64,000 nt of DNA from Schistocerca nitens. Its lineage: Eukaryota > Arthropoda > Insecta > Orthoptera > Acrididae. This document shows, piece after piece, positions 1 through 10,964 of the stretch. The stretch is taken from positions 710,975,202 through 711,039,201 of the forward strand of contig NC_064617.1 of the NCBI RefSeq assembly GCF_023898315.1, given 5' to 3'. Made by a program: the position numbers and the translations under genes. The stretch's first letter is position 1; each line of letters begins with the position of its first letter. The notes below the pieces were generated by a model, which worked only from the letters and a program-made list of their open reading frames with translations, did not search any database and had not been told where the DNA came from.

Positions 1-169
1 GGCCCTTCAATAAGGGGTTCATCTTTGGTTGGAGGCCCTGGTGGTGATACAAGAAACTTACATGACTCAACTTCTCCACTACAGATATTCGTCAAAGCCA
101 AAAAGAAGATCAATGGAATATTTGTGGAAATTGAAGACTATGTCAGGAATACAGCTTCATATATGCAAA
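1..169 (+). CDS. Marf: Mitofusin (Marf) exon, N-terminal region, 5' end outside window
   Basis: Mitofusins are large dynamin-type GTPases of the outer mitochondrial membrane that drive mitochondrial fusion. The frame starting at base 1 is open and carries the family's conserved pre-GTPase segment SPLQIFVKAKKKINGIF followed by VEIEDYVRNTASYMQ. The exon ends at the donor gtaagt at 170, after the first base of a serine codon. The next exon supplies the other two bases of that codon. No stop or obvious acceptor closes the left side, so the exon probably begins before the window. The upstream residues (GPSIRGSSLVGGPGGDTRNL) look like the low-complexity N-terminus of insect Marf. Reading past the donor into the intron would give a spurious tail up to base 309. 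Confidence 0.9.
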
Positions 170-1043
170 GTAAGTATGGTTCCAGTGTACTGATTGTATT
201 TATATGCTGGTCACTATTCTGTTGTTTCTATGCAATAAATGGTTTTCAGTATTTTATTGCACATACAGACTTTGTAATGTGCTTTATTGTGTCTTGGTGT
301 TATTTTTAGCATGTTCTACACACACAAAAAAAAAAATGTATTCACGTGGCACGAAGGTGGTAACCATTATCTGAGAGAAATAAAATACCTTTCCTGAATT
401 CTTTGGTGTAAATAAAATTTATCTGAAGAAACTTTGGTAAAGACAAACAAAGAGATACTTCTAAAAAAGGTGACATAAATTATTGCTATCACATGTCATG
501 TCATGTTAACATTTGCACGTTATCAGCATATTTGTTGAATTTAATTCACATTGCAGATTGTATTTATGGTGATGGTGGTTTTGTGGGGTCCTTTGTCTAG
601 TGTGTGTGGTGTCCTTGACATCTTTGAATAAATAAGCTGTTTCATATGTAGTTAGTGACATAAATATCATAACAAATCACAGTAGTCTTGTTAGCTATGT
701 AACAGGGTTCTGCTCATGTGAAAGGCAATGGGAATGGTTGTCACACACAATTAAAATACAAAAATTTCCATATGTATGGTGCTTTATGTGTGACGCAAGT
801 GCTGGCTCATAGTTTGCACGAGATGTGTACCGTTTAGTTCCCTGTACAGCTGTTGAATGGAAGCTCGTATCATCTTCCCCATGTTTAACATGAGCTAAGA
901 TCCTACGTGATTAAATTACGCTTTCCTTTAATTAAAGCAAGTGTTCAAAATGGCATTTCTCGCGACAAAAGCAGTCTTGAGACCTTCAGTGAACACATTG
1001 TCACACATTCATCAGATTTCATCCTTGAATTCACAAGTCAAAT

Positions 1044-2213
1044 ATACTGATCAGTTATGAACATTATGACCACTGATCTACTATAGATACACTCATGCCC
1101 TAGCGTCCCCTAGCAAGGAATGACTCCTAGTCACACACATGCATGATGTACATAGTATTAGTGAGCGTGCTGTCCGTATGTAGAATGGGAAGACGCACGA
1201 TCTATCAGAGTTTGACCGAGGGCAGATTGTAATGGCCTGGAGGCTCGGCATGAGCATTTCAAAACTGGACGACCTGTGGTGAGTGTCTTCAACACGTGGC
1301 AGACCAAGATCAAACCATGTCCAGATGTCACGGAGTAGGGCGGCCACCCCTCGTTACAGATGTCAGACAGCGCAGGCTGGGTAGACTGGTAAAACAGGAC
1401 AGGTGGCATTCTGTGGTGGACCTAACATCAGACTTTAATTCTGGGCAGAATACAAGTGTGTGTAAGCACACCGTACACCAAACAATCCTAATGATGGGCC
1501 TCCACATGCATGAGCCAGTGTTACACCATGACATCAGAAACTATGACTTAAATGTGCACCTGACTGTTGGCCCTGGACTGGTGCAGTGGCAGTGAGTTGG
1601 ATGGTCTGAGGAATCCCGATACTTTCTTCATCATGCCAGTGGGAGGCCGCTAATCCATCATCTTCCAGGGGAACAGCTCCTTGACATGTGTACCAGGGGA
1701 CAGAGACAAGCTGGAGGTGGTTCCTCACGCTCTGGGGAACATTCAAATGGGCATCCATGAGTCCAGTGGAGCTCGTGCAAGGCACCATGGTGGCCAAGGA
1801 GTATAGTTCACTGGTTGTAGACCATGTACATCCCTTCATGATGATCATGTTTCCTGATAAGTGGCATTTTTCAGTAAGATACTGTGCCATGTCACAAGGC
1901 CAGAAATGTGATGGAGTGGTCTGAGGAACACAGTGGCAAGTGCCAATTGATATGCTGGCTCTCTAACTCATCAGATCTGAACGTGATGGAACACGTATGG
2001 GATGTAATTGAATGTGGCATCAGAGCTCATCACCCCCTCTCTGGAATTTACGGGAATTACGTGACTTGTGTGTGCAGATGTTGTGCTAACTCCCTTCTGA
2101 GATGTACCAAGGCCTCATTGCTCCCATGCAACACTTCGCTGCCGTTATCTGTACCAAAGGTGGACATACCTGCTATTATATAGGTGGTTGTAATGTTCTA
2201 CCTGATCAGTGTA
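1044..2213 (+). mobile_element. Degenerate Tc1/mariner-superfamily DNA transposon
   Basis: The ends are an imperfect terminal inverted repeat of about 28 bases: tactgatcagttatgaacat on the left matches the complement of the right end around 2185-2213. Between them, pieces of a Tc1-like transposase can be read in shifting frames. They are an N-terminal helix-turn-helix segment (SEFDRGQIVMAWRLGMS, about 1200-1260), a basic linker (GRPPLVTDVRQRRLGRLV, about 1338-1390), and the C-terminal signature LNVMEHVWDVIE (about 1979-2015) that contains the usual catalytic glutamate region. Several frameshifts and stops show it is dead. At 1170 bp it is near the normal length for the superfamily. Confidence 0.7.
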
Positions 2214-2831
2214 CTGTTTTCCATCTCTTTAAGTGTATGAGGATTGTTTGTGTGCACCATATCTTTTAAAATGCTCCAGGGAGTAAAATCTCACCGATTT
2301 AACTCTGGGAATAGAAGAGGCCAGTCAACTATACTACCTTCAAAAACACACACTGACACCGATGTATTGGCTGTGTGTGCTGTGCATTGTCCTGCATAAA
2401 ATAGCAGTAGGATTATTCATTAACTGTTATTTCCTTGGAAAAAATGAGGTTGTGGTATATTGTTTACATATTTATCCAAAGTTGTAGTTTTGTTGAATAG
2501 GGCTGTTCGAATAATTCATTTTGAACTAATTGCATGGGACACTCTTATTTTAACATAATGCAGAGGCTTTTGAAGTAACTGAAAATGATTTTCAGAACTC
2601 CAGTGTCTATTGTTATGTGGGTCCACGTACATACCTGGATAAATGCAGCTATGCTTCATTAGAATGAAGGAACATTTCAGCTCAACCTCTCCATGATGTA
2701 CAGATTGGAGTAGCCAGTTGCAGTACTAATGTTGAACCTGACAGTTTCTGAATTCCGTATACAATATGATATTGCATGCATGTCCTAAGGAACAGGCTCT
2801 GCGACAACTACCAGCCATTGTGAAATAAATA
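2214..2831. other. Intronic sequence with no recognised feature
   Basis: AT-rich intron sequence between the Tc1 remnant and the hairpin repeat. I see no ORF with family resemblance and no clear repeat. Confidence 0.5.
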
Positions 2832-3023
2832 AAATATATTCCCAGTTGTGAATATGGACAACCATCAGCTGTATAATGGGATGACAACAATCACCATGAA
2901 GCAGGCTCAGATAGCAATAAGCGGTAAATCTGGGTTCGAGTCTTGGTCTGGCAACAAATTTTCATTGTTGTCATTCCATATACAGCTGATGGTTGTCCAT
3001 ATTTACACCTGTGAATACATTTC
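2832..3023. repeat. Foldback (hairpin) repeat with a tRNA-like B box in its loop
   Basis: The left arm (about 2832-2891) and right arm (about 2964-3023) are near-perfect inverted repeats of about 58 bases, sharing for example tatggacaaccatcagctgt. The 70-base loop contains ggttcgagtc, a good match to the internal B-box promoter of tRNA genes. This suggests a tRNA-derived SINE or MITE that has acquired inverted arms. No protein-coding capacity is visible. Confidence 0.7.
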
Positions 3024-4349
3024 AACTATCTGAATTGGTCAGGCTGTACACTACCATTACCTTGTAAGATTTCAGTTTGGTTTTGTGTACAGCCTTTTGA
3101 GAGCAGATGCTTCTGCCACAAAAGTGTGAAGTGCTGAATGGTACAACAATTCTCACTCTCCATTCAAAGCTTCCCTCCTTCCTCTTTTTAAATCAATACA
3201 CTGCCATATACTACTCTGGCTAAGCTAAGGGCTGGACAGTGATCAGTTATTGGAGTCTGCCTGCAGGGTGTTAGTTCCTGTGAAACACTGGAGACAGCCC
3301 TTGTCAAACATGAACCTATGTATTTAGGAAATTAATGAAACTAGTTTAATTAAAGAAAAACTTAAACACGTATTTTACCTAGGTGTGCCTGTGGGATTCA
3401 TAGCTTAAACATTAAACTAGATCTTTGAAATGTACGTGTCTGATTAATTTTGTTATTAAGTATCTGTTTAGGGCAGAATATTTAAGGTGCAGTACAAAAG
3501 CAAAACTACATACTGGAATATCATCAGAATCATGTTATATTATTTTGCCTCAACAGCATACAAAAAGATGTTTTTTGTAAGTTTTTGTTGTCAAATTTTT
3601 ATGAAGGTGCTTCATTAAATTGCAAAGCCATTTTTTTGCCTTACTTGCAGATATATTTGGTAGTCTGCAGAAGTTTTTGTTACATGTACCAGTAACCTCC
3701 TCAGAATTTTCTTTGACGTTCATCTGAAGTAAAAATTTTCATTTACTCTCTTTGTGAGTAACAGCGACTCATTCTCCTAGCCATGTGAAATAGTAAGCCA
3801 AGCTGTTACCAAACCAATGTTTGGTTTGAACAACACAGTGTTTCACTAGCCATGTCCTATTGGAGGTGGTGAACTTACGTACTGATACACATCTTAGATC
3901 TCATATTTACAAGAAGGTGGCAGTCATAATTAGACGGAAATTCGAGTTTGTCAGGAGTTGGGCAACAATAATATATATCAGCATGGAAAATTGTGTAACT
4001 CTTAATGTTCATGGATATTGTAATCATAGGTGATTTCTTCATGGGTGTTTTGATAGGTATACGTAATGAATGTAAGATTAGCTGTGATCAGCTGAGAGGC
4101 AAAGCTCCAATTCAGAACAGGACTTCAGTTGAACGATTGAAAGTTGTACTTTGCTTCCTTTTGTGTTGTATGGAAGTCAGTACATGTAATGTGATGATCC
4201 TAAGCTTTAGTACCTACTTTTGAGTCTGAGCATCAAGGTAATGTGCATATCTGAAGTTGAGTTTTTACAGGTTAAGAACACACAACATGCAAAGAAATAA
4301 ACTATAGAAATGTTTTTCAACAGCAGAACATACACATTCAGTCAGCTGT
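3024..4349. other. Intronic sequence with no recognised feature
   Basis: About 1.3 kb of AT-rich sequence. The only ORF of any size (4005-4223, 72 codons) has no family signature and looks like chance. Confidence 0.5.
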
Positions 4350-5606
4350 CATCTACATCTACACACCTCAAAGATTCTTGCCAGAAATTTGATGCCACAG
4401 CATCTACATTTACAGCTACATCTACATCCATACTCCGCAAGCCACCTGACGGTGTGTGGCCGAGGGTACTTAGAGTACCTCTATCGGTTCTCCCTTCTAT
4501 TCCAGTCTCGTATTCTTCGTGGAAAGAAAGATTGTCGGTATGCCTCTGTGTGGGCTCTAATCTCTCTGATTTTATCCTCATGATCTCTTCGCGAGATATA
4601 CGTAGGAGGGAACAATATACTGCTTGACTTCTCGGTGAAGGTATGTTCTCGAAACTTCAACAAAATCCCGGACCAAGCTACTGAGCATCTCTCTTGCAGA
4701 GTCTTCCACTGGAGTTTATCTATCATCTCCGTAACGCTTTCACAATTACTAAATGATCCTGTAACAAAGCGCGCTGCTTTCCGTTGGATTTTCTCTATCT
4801 CTTCTATCAACCCTATCTGGCACAGATCCTACACTGGCGAGCAATATTCAAGCAGTGGGCGAGCAAGTGTACTGTAACCTACTTCCTTTGTTTTCAGATT
4901 GCATTTCCTTAGGATTCTTCCAGTGAATCTCGGTCTGGCATCTGCTTTACCGACGATTAATTTTATATGGTCATTCCGTTTAAATCACTCCTAATGCATA
5001 CTCCCAGATAATTTATGGAATTAACTGCTTCCAGTTGCTGACCTGCTATGTTGTAGCTAAATGATAAGGGATCTTTCTTTCTATGTATCCGCAGCACATT
5101 ACACTTTTCTACATTGAAATTCAATTGCCATTCCCTGCACCATTTGTCAATTTGTTGCAGATCCTCCTGCATTTCAGTACAATTTTCCATTGTTCCAACC
5201 TCTTGATATACTACAGCATCATCCGCAAAAAGCCTCAGTGAACTTCCAATGTTATCCACAAGGTCATTTATGTATATTGTGAATAGCAACGGTCCTACGA
5301 CACTCCCCTGTGGCACACCTGAAATCACTCTTACTTTGGAAGACTTCTCTCCATTGAGAATGACATGCTGTGTTCTGTTATCTAAGAACTCTTCAATCCA
5401 GTCACACAATTGGTCTGATAGTCCATATGCTCTTACTTTGTTCATTAAATGACCCGTGGGGAACTGTATCAAATGCCTTGCGGAAGTCAAGAAACGCGGC
5501 ATCTACCTGGGAACTCGTGTTTATGGCCCTCTGAGTCTTGTGGACAAATAGTGCGAGCTGGGTTTCACACGATCGTCTTTTTTGAAACCCATGCTGATTC
5601 CTACAG
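4350..5606 (-). mobile_element. 5'-truncated Jockey/CR1-type LINE, minus strand
   Basis: Read on the minus strand, the reverse transcriptase appears in order: HGFQKRRSCETQLALF and FLDFRKAFDTVPHG (about 5590-5450), then GVPQGSVVGPLLF and the catalytic box LRLFADDAVVYQE (about 5330-5210). A C-terminal region follows: IQRKAARFVTGSF and FPRRIRDWN (about 4800-4490). The 3' end is a (TAGATG)-like tail at about 4350-4440. Frameshifts lie near 5455 and between 4963 and 4810, so the ORF is broken. The endonuclease domain is absent, consistent with 5' truncation on insertion. Assignment to Jockey versus CR1 is by motif feel only. Confidence 0.8.
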
Positions 5607-5645
5607 AGAAGAAGAAGAAGAAGAAGAAGAAGAAGAAGAAGAAGA
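5607..5645 (+). repeat. (GAA)13 microsatellite
   Basis: Thirteen tandem GAA triplets sit exactly at the truncated 5' end of the adjacent LINE. Confidence 0.95.
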
Positions 5646-6050
5646 ATGGGAAAAATATATACATACGGATGGCCAAAATTGACACTCTCTGCTGTGAAAA
5701 ACATGCATAATGTGGGAATAATAATGTTGAAGACTGTTAAGTTTTCTCGTTCAGCAAGGAATAGAGCTTTCATTCCCAGTACAAGTGTTTTTGGTTGTGT
5801 ACTACAAATGTAGCTTATACTGTTAATATTTAAGTTGCCTTGGTTTGTCTTCAGTGGAAATTTTCACATCGTTTTGGGATAAAATTTAGGTATACGGTCT
5901 CATAAAAGGCACAACTTGTTGATTAATGAAGTATGTAGAATAATAAGCAGCCTTTGTAAATTGTACATCGTTGTCTATACCAGTTATGAACATGAAAAGA
6001 CTTCAGCTGAAAATATATTTCATGTGGGTGAAAACGTTAAGTTACATTAA
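5646..6050. other. Intronic sequence with no recognised feature
   Basis: AT-rich sequence between the GAA tract and the SINE target site. Nothing recognised. Confidence 0.5.
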
Positions 6051-6065
6051 TTTGCTACTATGGAG

Positions 6066-6252
6066 GCCGGCCGGTGTGGCCGTGCAGTTCTAGGCGCTTC
6101 AGTCTGGAACCGCGCGACCGCTATGGTCGCAGGATTGAATCCTGCCTCAGGCATGGATGTGTGTGATGTCCTTAGATTAGTTAGGTTTAAGTAGTTCTAA
6201 GTTCTAGGGGGCTGATGACCTCAGATGTTAAGTCCCTTAGTGCTCAGAGCCA
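6066..6252 (+). mobile_element. tRNA-derived SINE with 15-bp target-site duplication
   Basis: The element begins gccggccggtgtggccgtgc and ends gctcagagcca. It contains a tRNA-like head with a slightly decayed B box (ggattgaatcc). It is flanked by identical 15-base direct repeats, tttgctactatggag, at 6051-6065 and 6253-6267. Two more copies of the same family lie at 10090 and 46406. The perfect duplication indicates retrotransposition by LINE machinery. Confidence 0.9.
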
Positions 6253-6537
6253 TTTGCTACTATGGAGTATAGCTCACTAGTTCCTTATTACCAGTATTCC
6301 TACATGCCAAATGTCAATTTTTTTTAAATACTTAATACACTTCAGAGGACAAAGTTTCGCATGTATTGTCGTCTTGTGTAATACAATTAATCGAACTCAA
6401 AGAAGGAAGACATTTGTTGTCTGTGTAATGAAGCAGTTTGATTTTTTTAATGAATAAATGAAACTGCAAATGCAGTCAGTCAAATACAGATTGAAAATAC
6501 ATTTACTGGCTTCTGATTCAGCATATTTGTTTTGAAT

Positions 6538-7320
6538 ATTGTTGTTGTGGCCTTCAATCTGGAGTTGGTTTGATGCAGCTCCCCACCCTAGTCTATTCTG
6601 TGCAAGCGTCTTCATCTCTGAGTAACTGTTGCAACTTACATCTCCTGCCTAGGTTTCTGTTTACAATTCTTAACCCTCACATTTCCCTCCATTACCAAAC
6701 TGACTATTTTTTGATGTCTCAGCACGTGTCCTATCAACCAAACCCTTTCTCTAATCTCTTTATGCCATAAATTTCTTTTCCCCCCAATTCAGTTCAGTAC
6801 CTAGTCATTAGTTATTTGATCTACCCCTCTAATCTTCAGGATTCTTCTGTAGCACCATGTTTCAGAAGCTTCTATTCTCTTCTTGTTTGAACTCTTTATT
6901 GCCCATGTTTCACTTCTGTACAAGGCTACATTATATACAGATACCTTTAGAAAAGACTTCTTCAGCACTTTGATTTGTGTTAGATGTTAACAAATTCCTA
7001 TTTTTCAGAAATGCTTTTCTTGCTATTGTCAATTTGCATTTTATATCCTCTTTGCTTCAGCCATGATCAGTTGTTTTGCTCCCCAAATAGTAAAACTCGT
7101 CTACTACATTCATTGTCTCATATCCTAATGTAATTCCTTCAGCAGCATCTGATTTAATTTGACCACATTCTATTACCCTCATTTTGCATTTGTTGATGTT
7201 CATTTAATAACTTCTTTTGAAGACCTTATCCATTTTGTTCAGCTGTTCTTTAGTCCTTTGCCATCTTTGGCAGAATTATAAAATACCACTGGTTCTTCTC
7301 CCTGAACATTAATTCCCTTC
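6538..7320 (-). mobile_element. RTE-type LINE fragment, 3' part, minus strand
   Basis: The 3' terminus carries the (CAA)-type tail and the trailer that is shared with the fuller copies at 10965, 16600 and 52243. Moving right, diverged matches to the C-terminal 'second' domain and the end of the reverse transcriptase can be followed to about 7320. Multiple indels make it an old copy. The sequence beyond 7320 no longer aligns with the others by eye. Confidence 0.65.
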
Positions 7321-7374
7321 CTAAATTTCTCCTTGGATTCCTTTACTGCTTGCACAGTGAATTCAGTGCAAGGT

Positions 7375-9001
7375 TAAGGAAATCAAGGAATTTGCATTGC
7401 TCTTTCTTCTTACGTGATCATATAACGAACATGTAATCCACATAGTTGAATCAGCAGGATAGTTGTTTCAGTTCCACATTACTTAATGCCTGTTGTTTGA
7501 AATGCTCCATAAAATGTCAGCTGTTACTGGAGTTCAAGGTGAATCCATAGCAACATCGTCAGATTGTTTGTAAAATTCTCCTTTATATTTAAAATAGCTT
7601 GGCCACAGGCAGAATTTGATCATGTCACATGCAATTTCACCTATGATAATGTCCACAGTATCTGCTACAGGGATGTTAGTAAATAAAAGAATTATGTAGT
7701 AGTTTGCCAGAATTCCAGTTGGAGATACCTTCACTTTGACTGACATTTGTAAAAAGAAAAAAAAAGGTTTTGAATCTTTCACAAAAGTATTCATTTCCCT
7801 GATAAGATCTTCATTTTCCTGAGAGGATGTTTGTTTACCCAACAAATGTGTAACCATAAAAGCACATTGGAGAATTAATCCCATTCATAGTAATTCTTTA
7901 TGGACATCATTCTTTGTGTATCTTTGGTAGACCAAATATTCTGATGGATACAGATGTTATTCAGGGTATCAGACTTTGGTAATAGAGGTATCCACTCTGG
8001 AGTCATATAACAGATTTGTCAATTTTTTTACCGTCTTGTTCATTGGATCACATTTGAGATTGTGATACACAAGCGTCACCAACAGTTGTTCCATTTTTTT
8101 GTGATATCCACTGTGTCAGTAACAATGGTGGCATTTACCTTATCTGCTCTTTTTTGTGTCATCTCGTTGCCACTGTCATCTTGTACCATCAGAAGCAAGG
8201 AGAGGATGTTGTTGGGTGGCCGATATCCAGTTTCTATAACACAACTGCATGCATGTATTAACAGGGTTCTTTATTAACATAGAGAGCTACGTATCTTAAA
8301 GCAAGTTGTTGTACAAGCTAGTCTGTAATAGTCCATGTTAGCCTCATTGCTGATGAAGTACAAGTCCTACTATGTACAGTACTCTGGTCACTAGGTACTG
8401 ACTCACTCTGAGCCAGAGACTGTGACTCCTGACTGGGCGTGTAACTGGACTGTGACTCACTGGCTGAAACTATGACTGATTGGCTGTGCCTGACTGGATG
8501 ACTCTCTGTGACTGACTGGGGCTTCTGGTCCACGGTGGCAGGTTAAAGACTGGCAGTTGAGAGGGCATTGGCGGTGCATTTCGTGTGAGTTTTGCCTTTT
8601 GCCCCTCTCCTGATAGGCTCGCTTGCTCCGGTGCCTGCTATCGACCTTCTTGCAGCCTCTTTGCTGACCGGAGTGTTGGCAACAGCTTACGCCAGCACTG
8701 TTTTGGTGATCACAATGTGTTCATTCCTCTTATGATTGTAAAGAACTTTCCTTTTCTCTGCAGATATGATGTTCTTGGGTGGTTTTGCTTTCTTCAAGGT
8801 TTCTGATATGTTCAGGCTTACATTCTCCATGCAAACCTTCAAAATGGAGAACAAAAATACTTTGATGGCACCAGAAGCTTCTTCTGTGGGTATTCTCTCA
8901 GGTGTGGTAATGAAATTAAGGCCTTTGCCTAGCATTGAGGCGACTTCTTCACTGAATTTCTTAGTGGTTACAGAAGCCTGCCCGCTTATATAATGAAGCA
9001 T
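7375..9001 (-). mobile_element. Penelope-like retroelement (PLE) remnant, minus strand
   Basis: On the minus strand 9001-8687 encodes a typical PLE N-terminal segment (LGKGLNFITTPERIPTEEA, then LKKAKPPKN). 7884-7534 encodes reverse transcriptase with LFTNIPVADTVDII, FKYKGEFYKQ and DDVAMDSP, where the family has GVAMGSPLSP. 7533-7375 continues with the YVDD-region equivalent. A block at about 8200-8685 interrupts the protein and may be a solo LTR. Stops and frameshifts are frequent. A decayed stretch at 9705-9929 may be the far N-terminal part, separated by the element at 9013-9702. Confidence 0.75.
8212..8682 (-). mobile_element. Possible solo LTR inserted in the PLE remnant
   Basis: The protein homology of the surrounding PLE stops near 8687 and resumes near 8165, so this block is an insertion. 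On the minus strand it starts tgttgccaacactcc and ends ccacccaaca, fitting TG...CA termini. It has an AATAAAG polyadenylation-like signal near its right-hand side. It includes a degenerate run of tgactg-like repeats at about 8385-8530. No target duplication could be fixed, so the call is tentative. Confidence 0.35.
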
Positions 9002-9012
9002 TTGTCATTATA

Positions 9013-9702
9013 CAGGGTGTTTCAAAATGAATATACAGGTTTTAAGGCTTTGTAGCACATATTACATTCAACTTGCAATTATAAATAAAAGAGAAACACA
9101 GTTTTTCTTACAATTATTCAGTGTGAAAATCGATCTCACACATTGAGTCGATAGGCGAGTTGTTCTGAAACCTTGAGCAGTGTGTCAGGATAGATCAGCT
9201 GAGCAGTGTGTCAGGATAGATCAGCTGGTATCAGAGGCATATACACATGATCGCGTCGAATCGCATGTGAATGTGGAAGTCATGCATAAAATGCTGTGTC
9301 AGCTGACCCCTTGCGCCCAATACACCAGTTGGATACGTCTTTTAACCAGTTCCATCTTCCTCCCAAATAAAGATGTGTTGCTCAGCTTCTTCCCATTGAG
9401 GCATGGGCCATAGCCGTAGCACATAAAGATAAGAAACATTAGTTACAGTTGATTCACTGAAAAAGAAAGGCCTATAAACTTTCCGTGGGGATGTTTCTTG
9501 GGGCTAAGCGTGAAAGACTCGTACTCATTAAACAGGTTTTTCAGTCACTCTTTGTCATTCCATACTCTTCACATTGTGCACAGGTATACAAACAAAACTG
9601 TTTGAGTTGCTCTTTCATGTGGTGTATTATTTTCAATTGTAATGTGAATGTACTAAATGCTGCAACACCTTAAAACCGGTATGTTCATTTTGAAATACTC
9701 TG
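9013..9702. mobile_element. Non-autonomous DNA transposon with ~48-bp TIRs
   Basis: The left end cagggtgtttcaaaatgaat and the complement of the right end match imperfectly over about 48 bases. TA dinucleotides lie at 9011-9012 and 9703-9704. The 690-bp interior has no transposase that I can recognise. The TA flanks fit the Tc1/mariner superfamily, but the family is unassigned. Confidence 0.7.
9175..9226 (+). repeat. Two tandem copies of a 26-bp unit
   Basis: The unit gagcagtgtgtcaggatag followed by atcagct occurs twice head to tail without a mismatch, inside the non-autonomous element. Confidence 0.9.
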
Positions 9703-10089
9703 TATTATATGTTTTCATTTTTAATGACTGTTAATGTGGCAGCAATATGAAGTTTAAGGCCTAAGTCATTATTGGTCTTTCTGCACTGTTTGAATTGAAG
9801 TAACCTACTGACTCTGGGGAAATCTACTATTTTACATAGACTCTGAACCATAGTGAAACTTGTAATTTTTAACTTATACAAATCATTGCGAGAGGTGAAA
9901 GAAGCATCATAAAAACTCCTAGGACTCACTGATGGTTGACCTCAGATCTTTGTATTTGTAGTGTTGACAGTCACCCACTTGCACACCAAACCAAATATCT
10001 TAACGTTTATTGTATTTAAATATTTATCTGTTATTGTTTTTTGTCATTGCCAGCTATCCTCTTCATTTAAGTGTAAGTACTGTGTCACA

Positions 10090-10280
10090 GCCGGCCGAAG
10101 TGGCCGCGCGGTTCTGGCGCTGCGGTCTGGAACCGCGAGACCGCTACGGTCGCAGGTTCGAATCCTGCCTCGGGCATGGATGTGTGTGATGTCCTTAGGT
10201 TAGTTAGGTTTAACTAGTTCTAAGTTCTAGGGGACTAATGACCTCAGCAGTTGAGTCCCATAGTGCTCAGAGCCATTTGA
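10090..10280 (+). mobile_element. tRNA-derived SINE with 11-bp target-site duplication
   Basis: Same family as the copies at 6066 and 46406. It has an intact-looking B box, ggttcgaatcc, at about 10156. Identical direct repeats actgtgtcaca flank it at 10079-10089 and 10281-10291. The tail ends gagccatttga. Confidence 0.9.
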
Positions 10281-10399
10281 ACTGTGTCACATATTGACTG
10301 TCTGCTGTCTCTGTTCCTATCAGAATTGACACATTGACTCTTTCTCTCTACCATCCCTTCAGTATTTGCCTTCAGCAACAACTTGTGTCATAGTATTTG

Positions 10400-10690
10400 C
10401 CCAACTATTCTGTGTCCTAGTTTTGTTATGTTATATCGTCATCATTTTTTTCTCTTTGATTCCTTGCTGGACCTATTCATTCCTTACTTCTGTAAACCAT
10501 CTGATCTTCAGCAATATGCTGTCACACAACATTTTAAAGGCATGTAATTGCTTCACTTCTGTCGTACCCCGTTGCCCATGTTTCACAACCACATAGCTGT
10601 GCTCAAGACATAGCTCTTCATGGATCGTTATGGTCTCAAGGTATCTCTTTTTGGATGATAGTAGCTGTTTAAAATGCATCGTTTGATCAA
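10400..10690 (-). mobile_element. Old RTE-type LINE C-terminal remnant
   Basis: The minus strand encodes LEHSYVVVKHGQRG then TEVKQLHAFKMLCDSILLKI and RWFTEVRNE. This is the pattern of the domain downstream of the reverse transcriptase in RTE-type LINEs (elsewhere in the window: YGSETWT, EAFEMWCYRRMLKIRW). It is a distinct, more diverged subfamily. Confidence 0.55.
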
Positions 10691-10964
10691 ATGATACAGG
10701 TAATGCTGAAAGCAGCGAAATATCTATGTAAGATTTTCCATGCCAACCAAATTTGCTGAGCTGTCATTACATTTCTGTAGGTCACAGATGATAAGTTTTA
10801 AAAAAGGAAAATTGAGTAATTCATAGGTAAAATAACACAAATATTGTGTGGAGCTGTTTTATTTAAATGAATCATATGCATGAAAACTTTCAGTATCAAA
10901 CCAGCGTAACAATCCTAACTTAGGAAACAAGGCATTTCCTTCAGGTTTTGGTGGCCGAACTGTT

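Noticed and set aside
25..309. A single 94-codon ORF at the left edge
   Set aside because: Only the part to 169 is mitofusin. The donor gtaagt at 170 and the phase match with 45832 show that the rest is intron.
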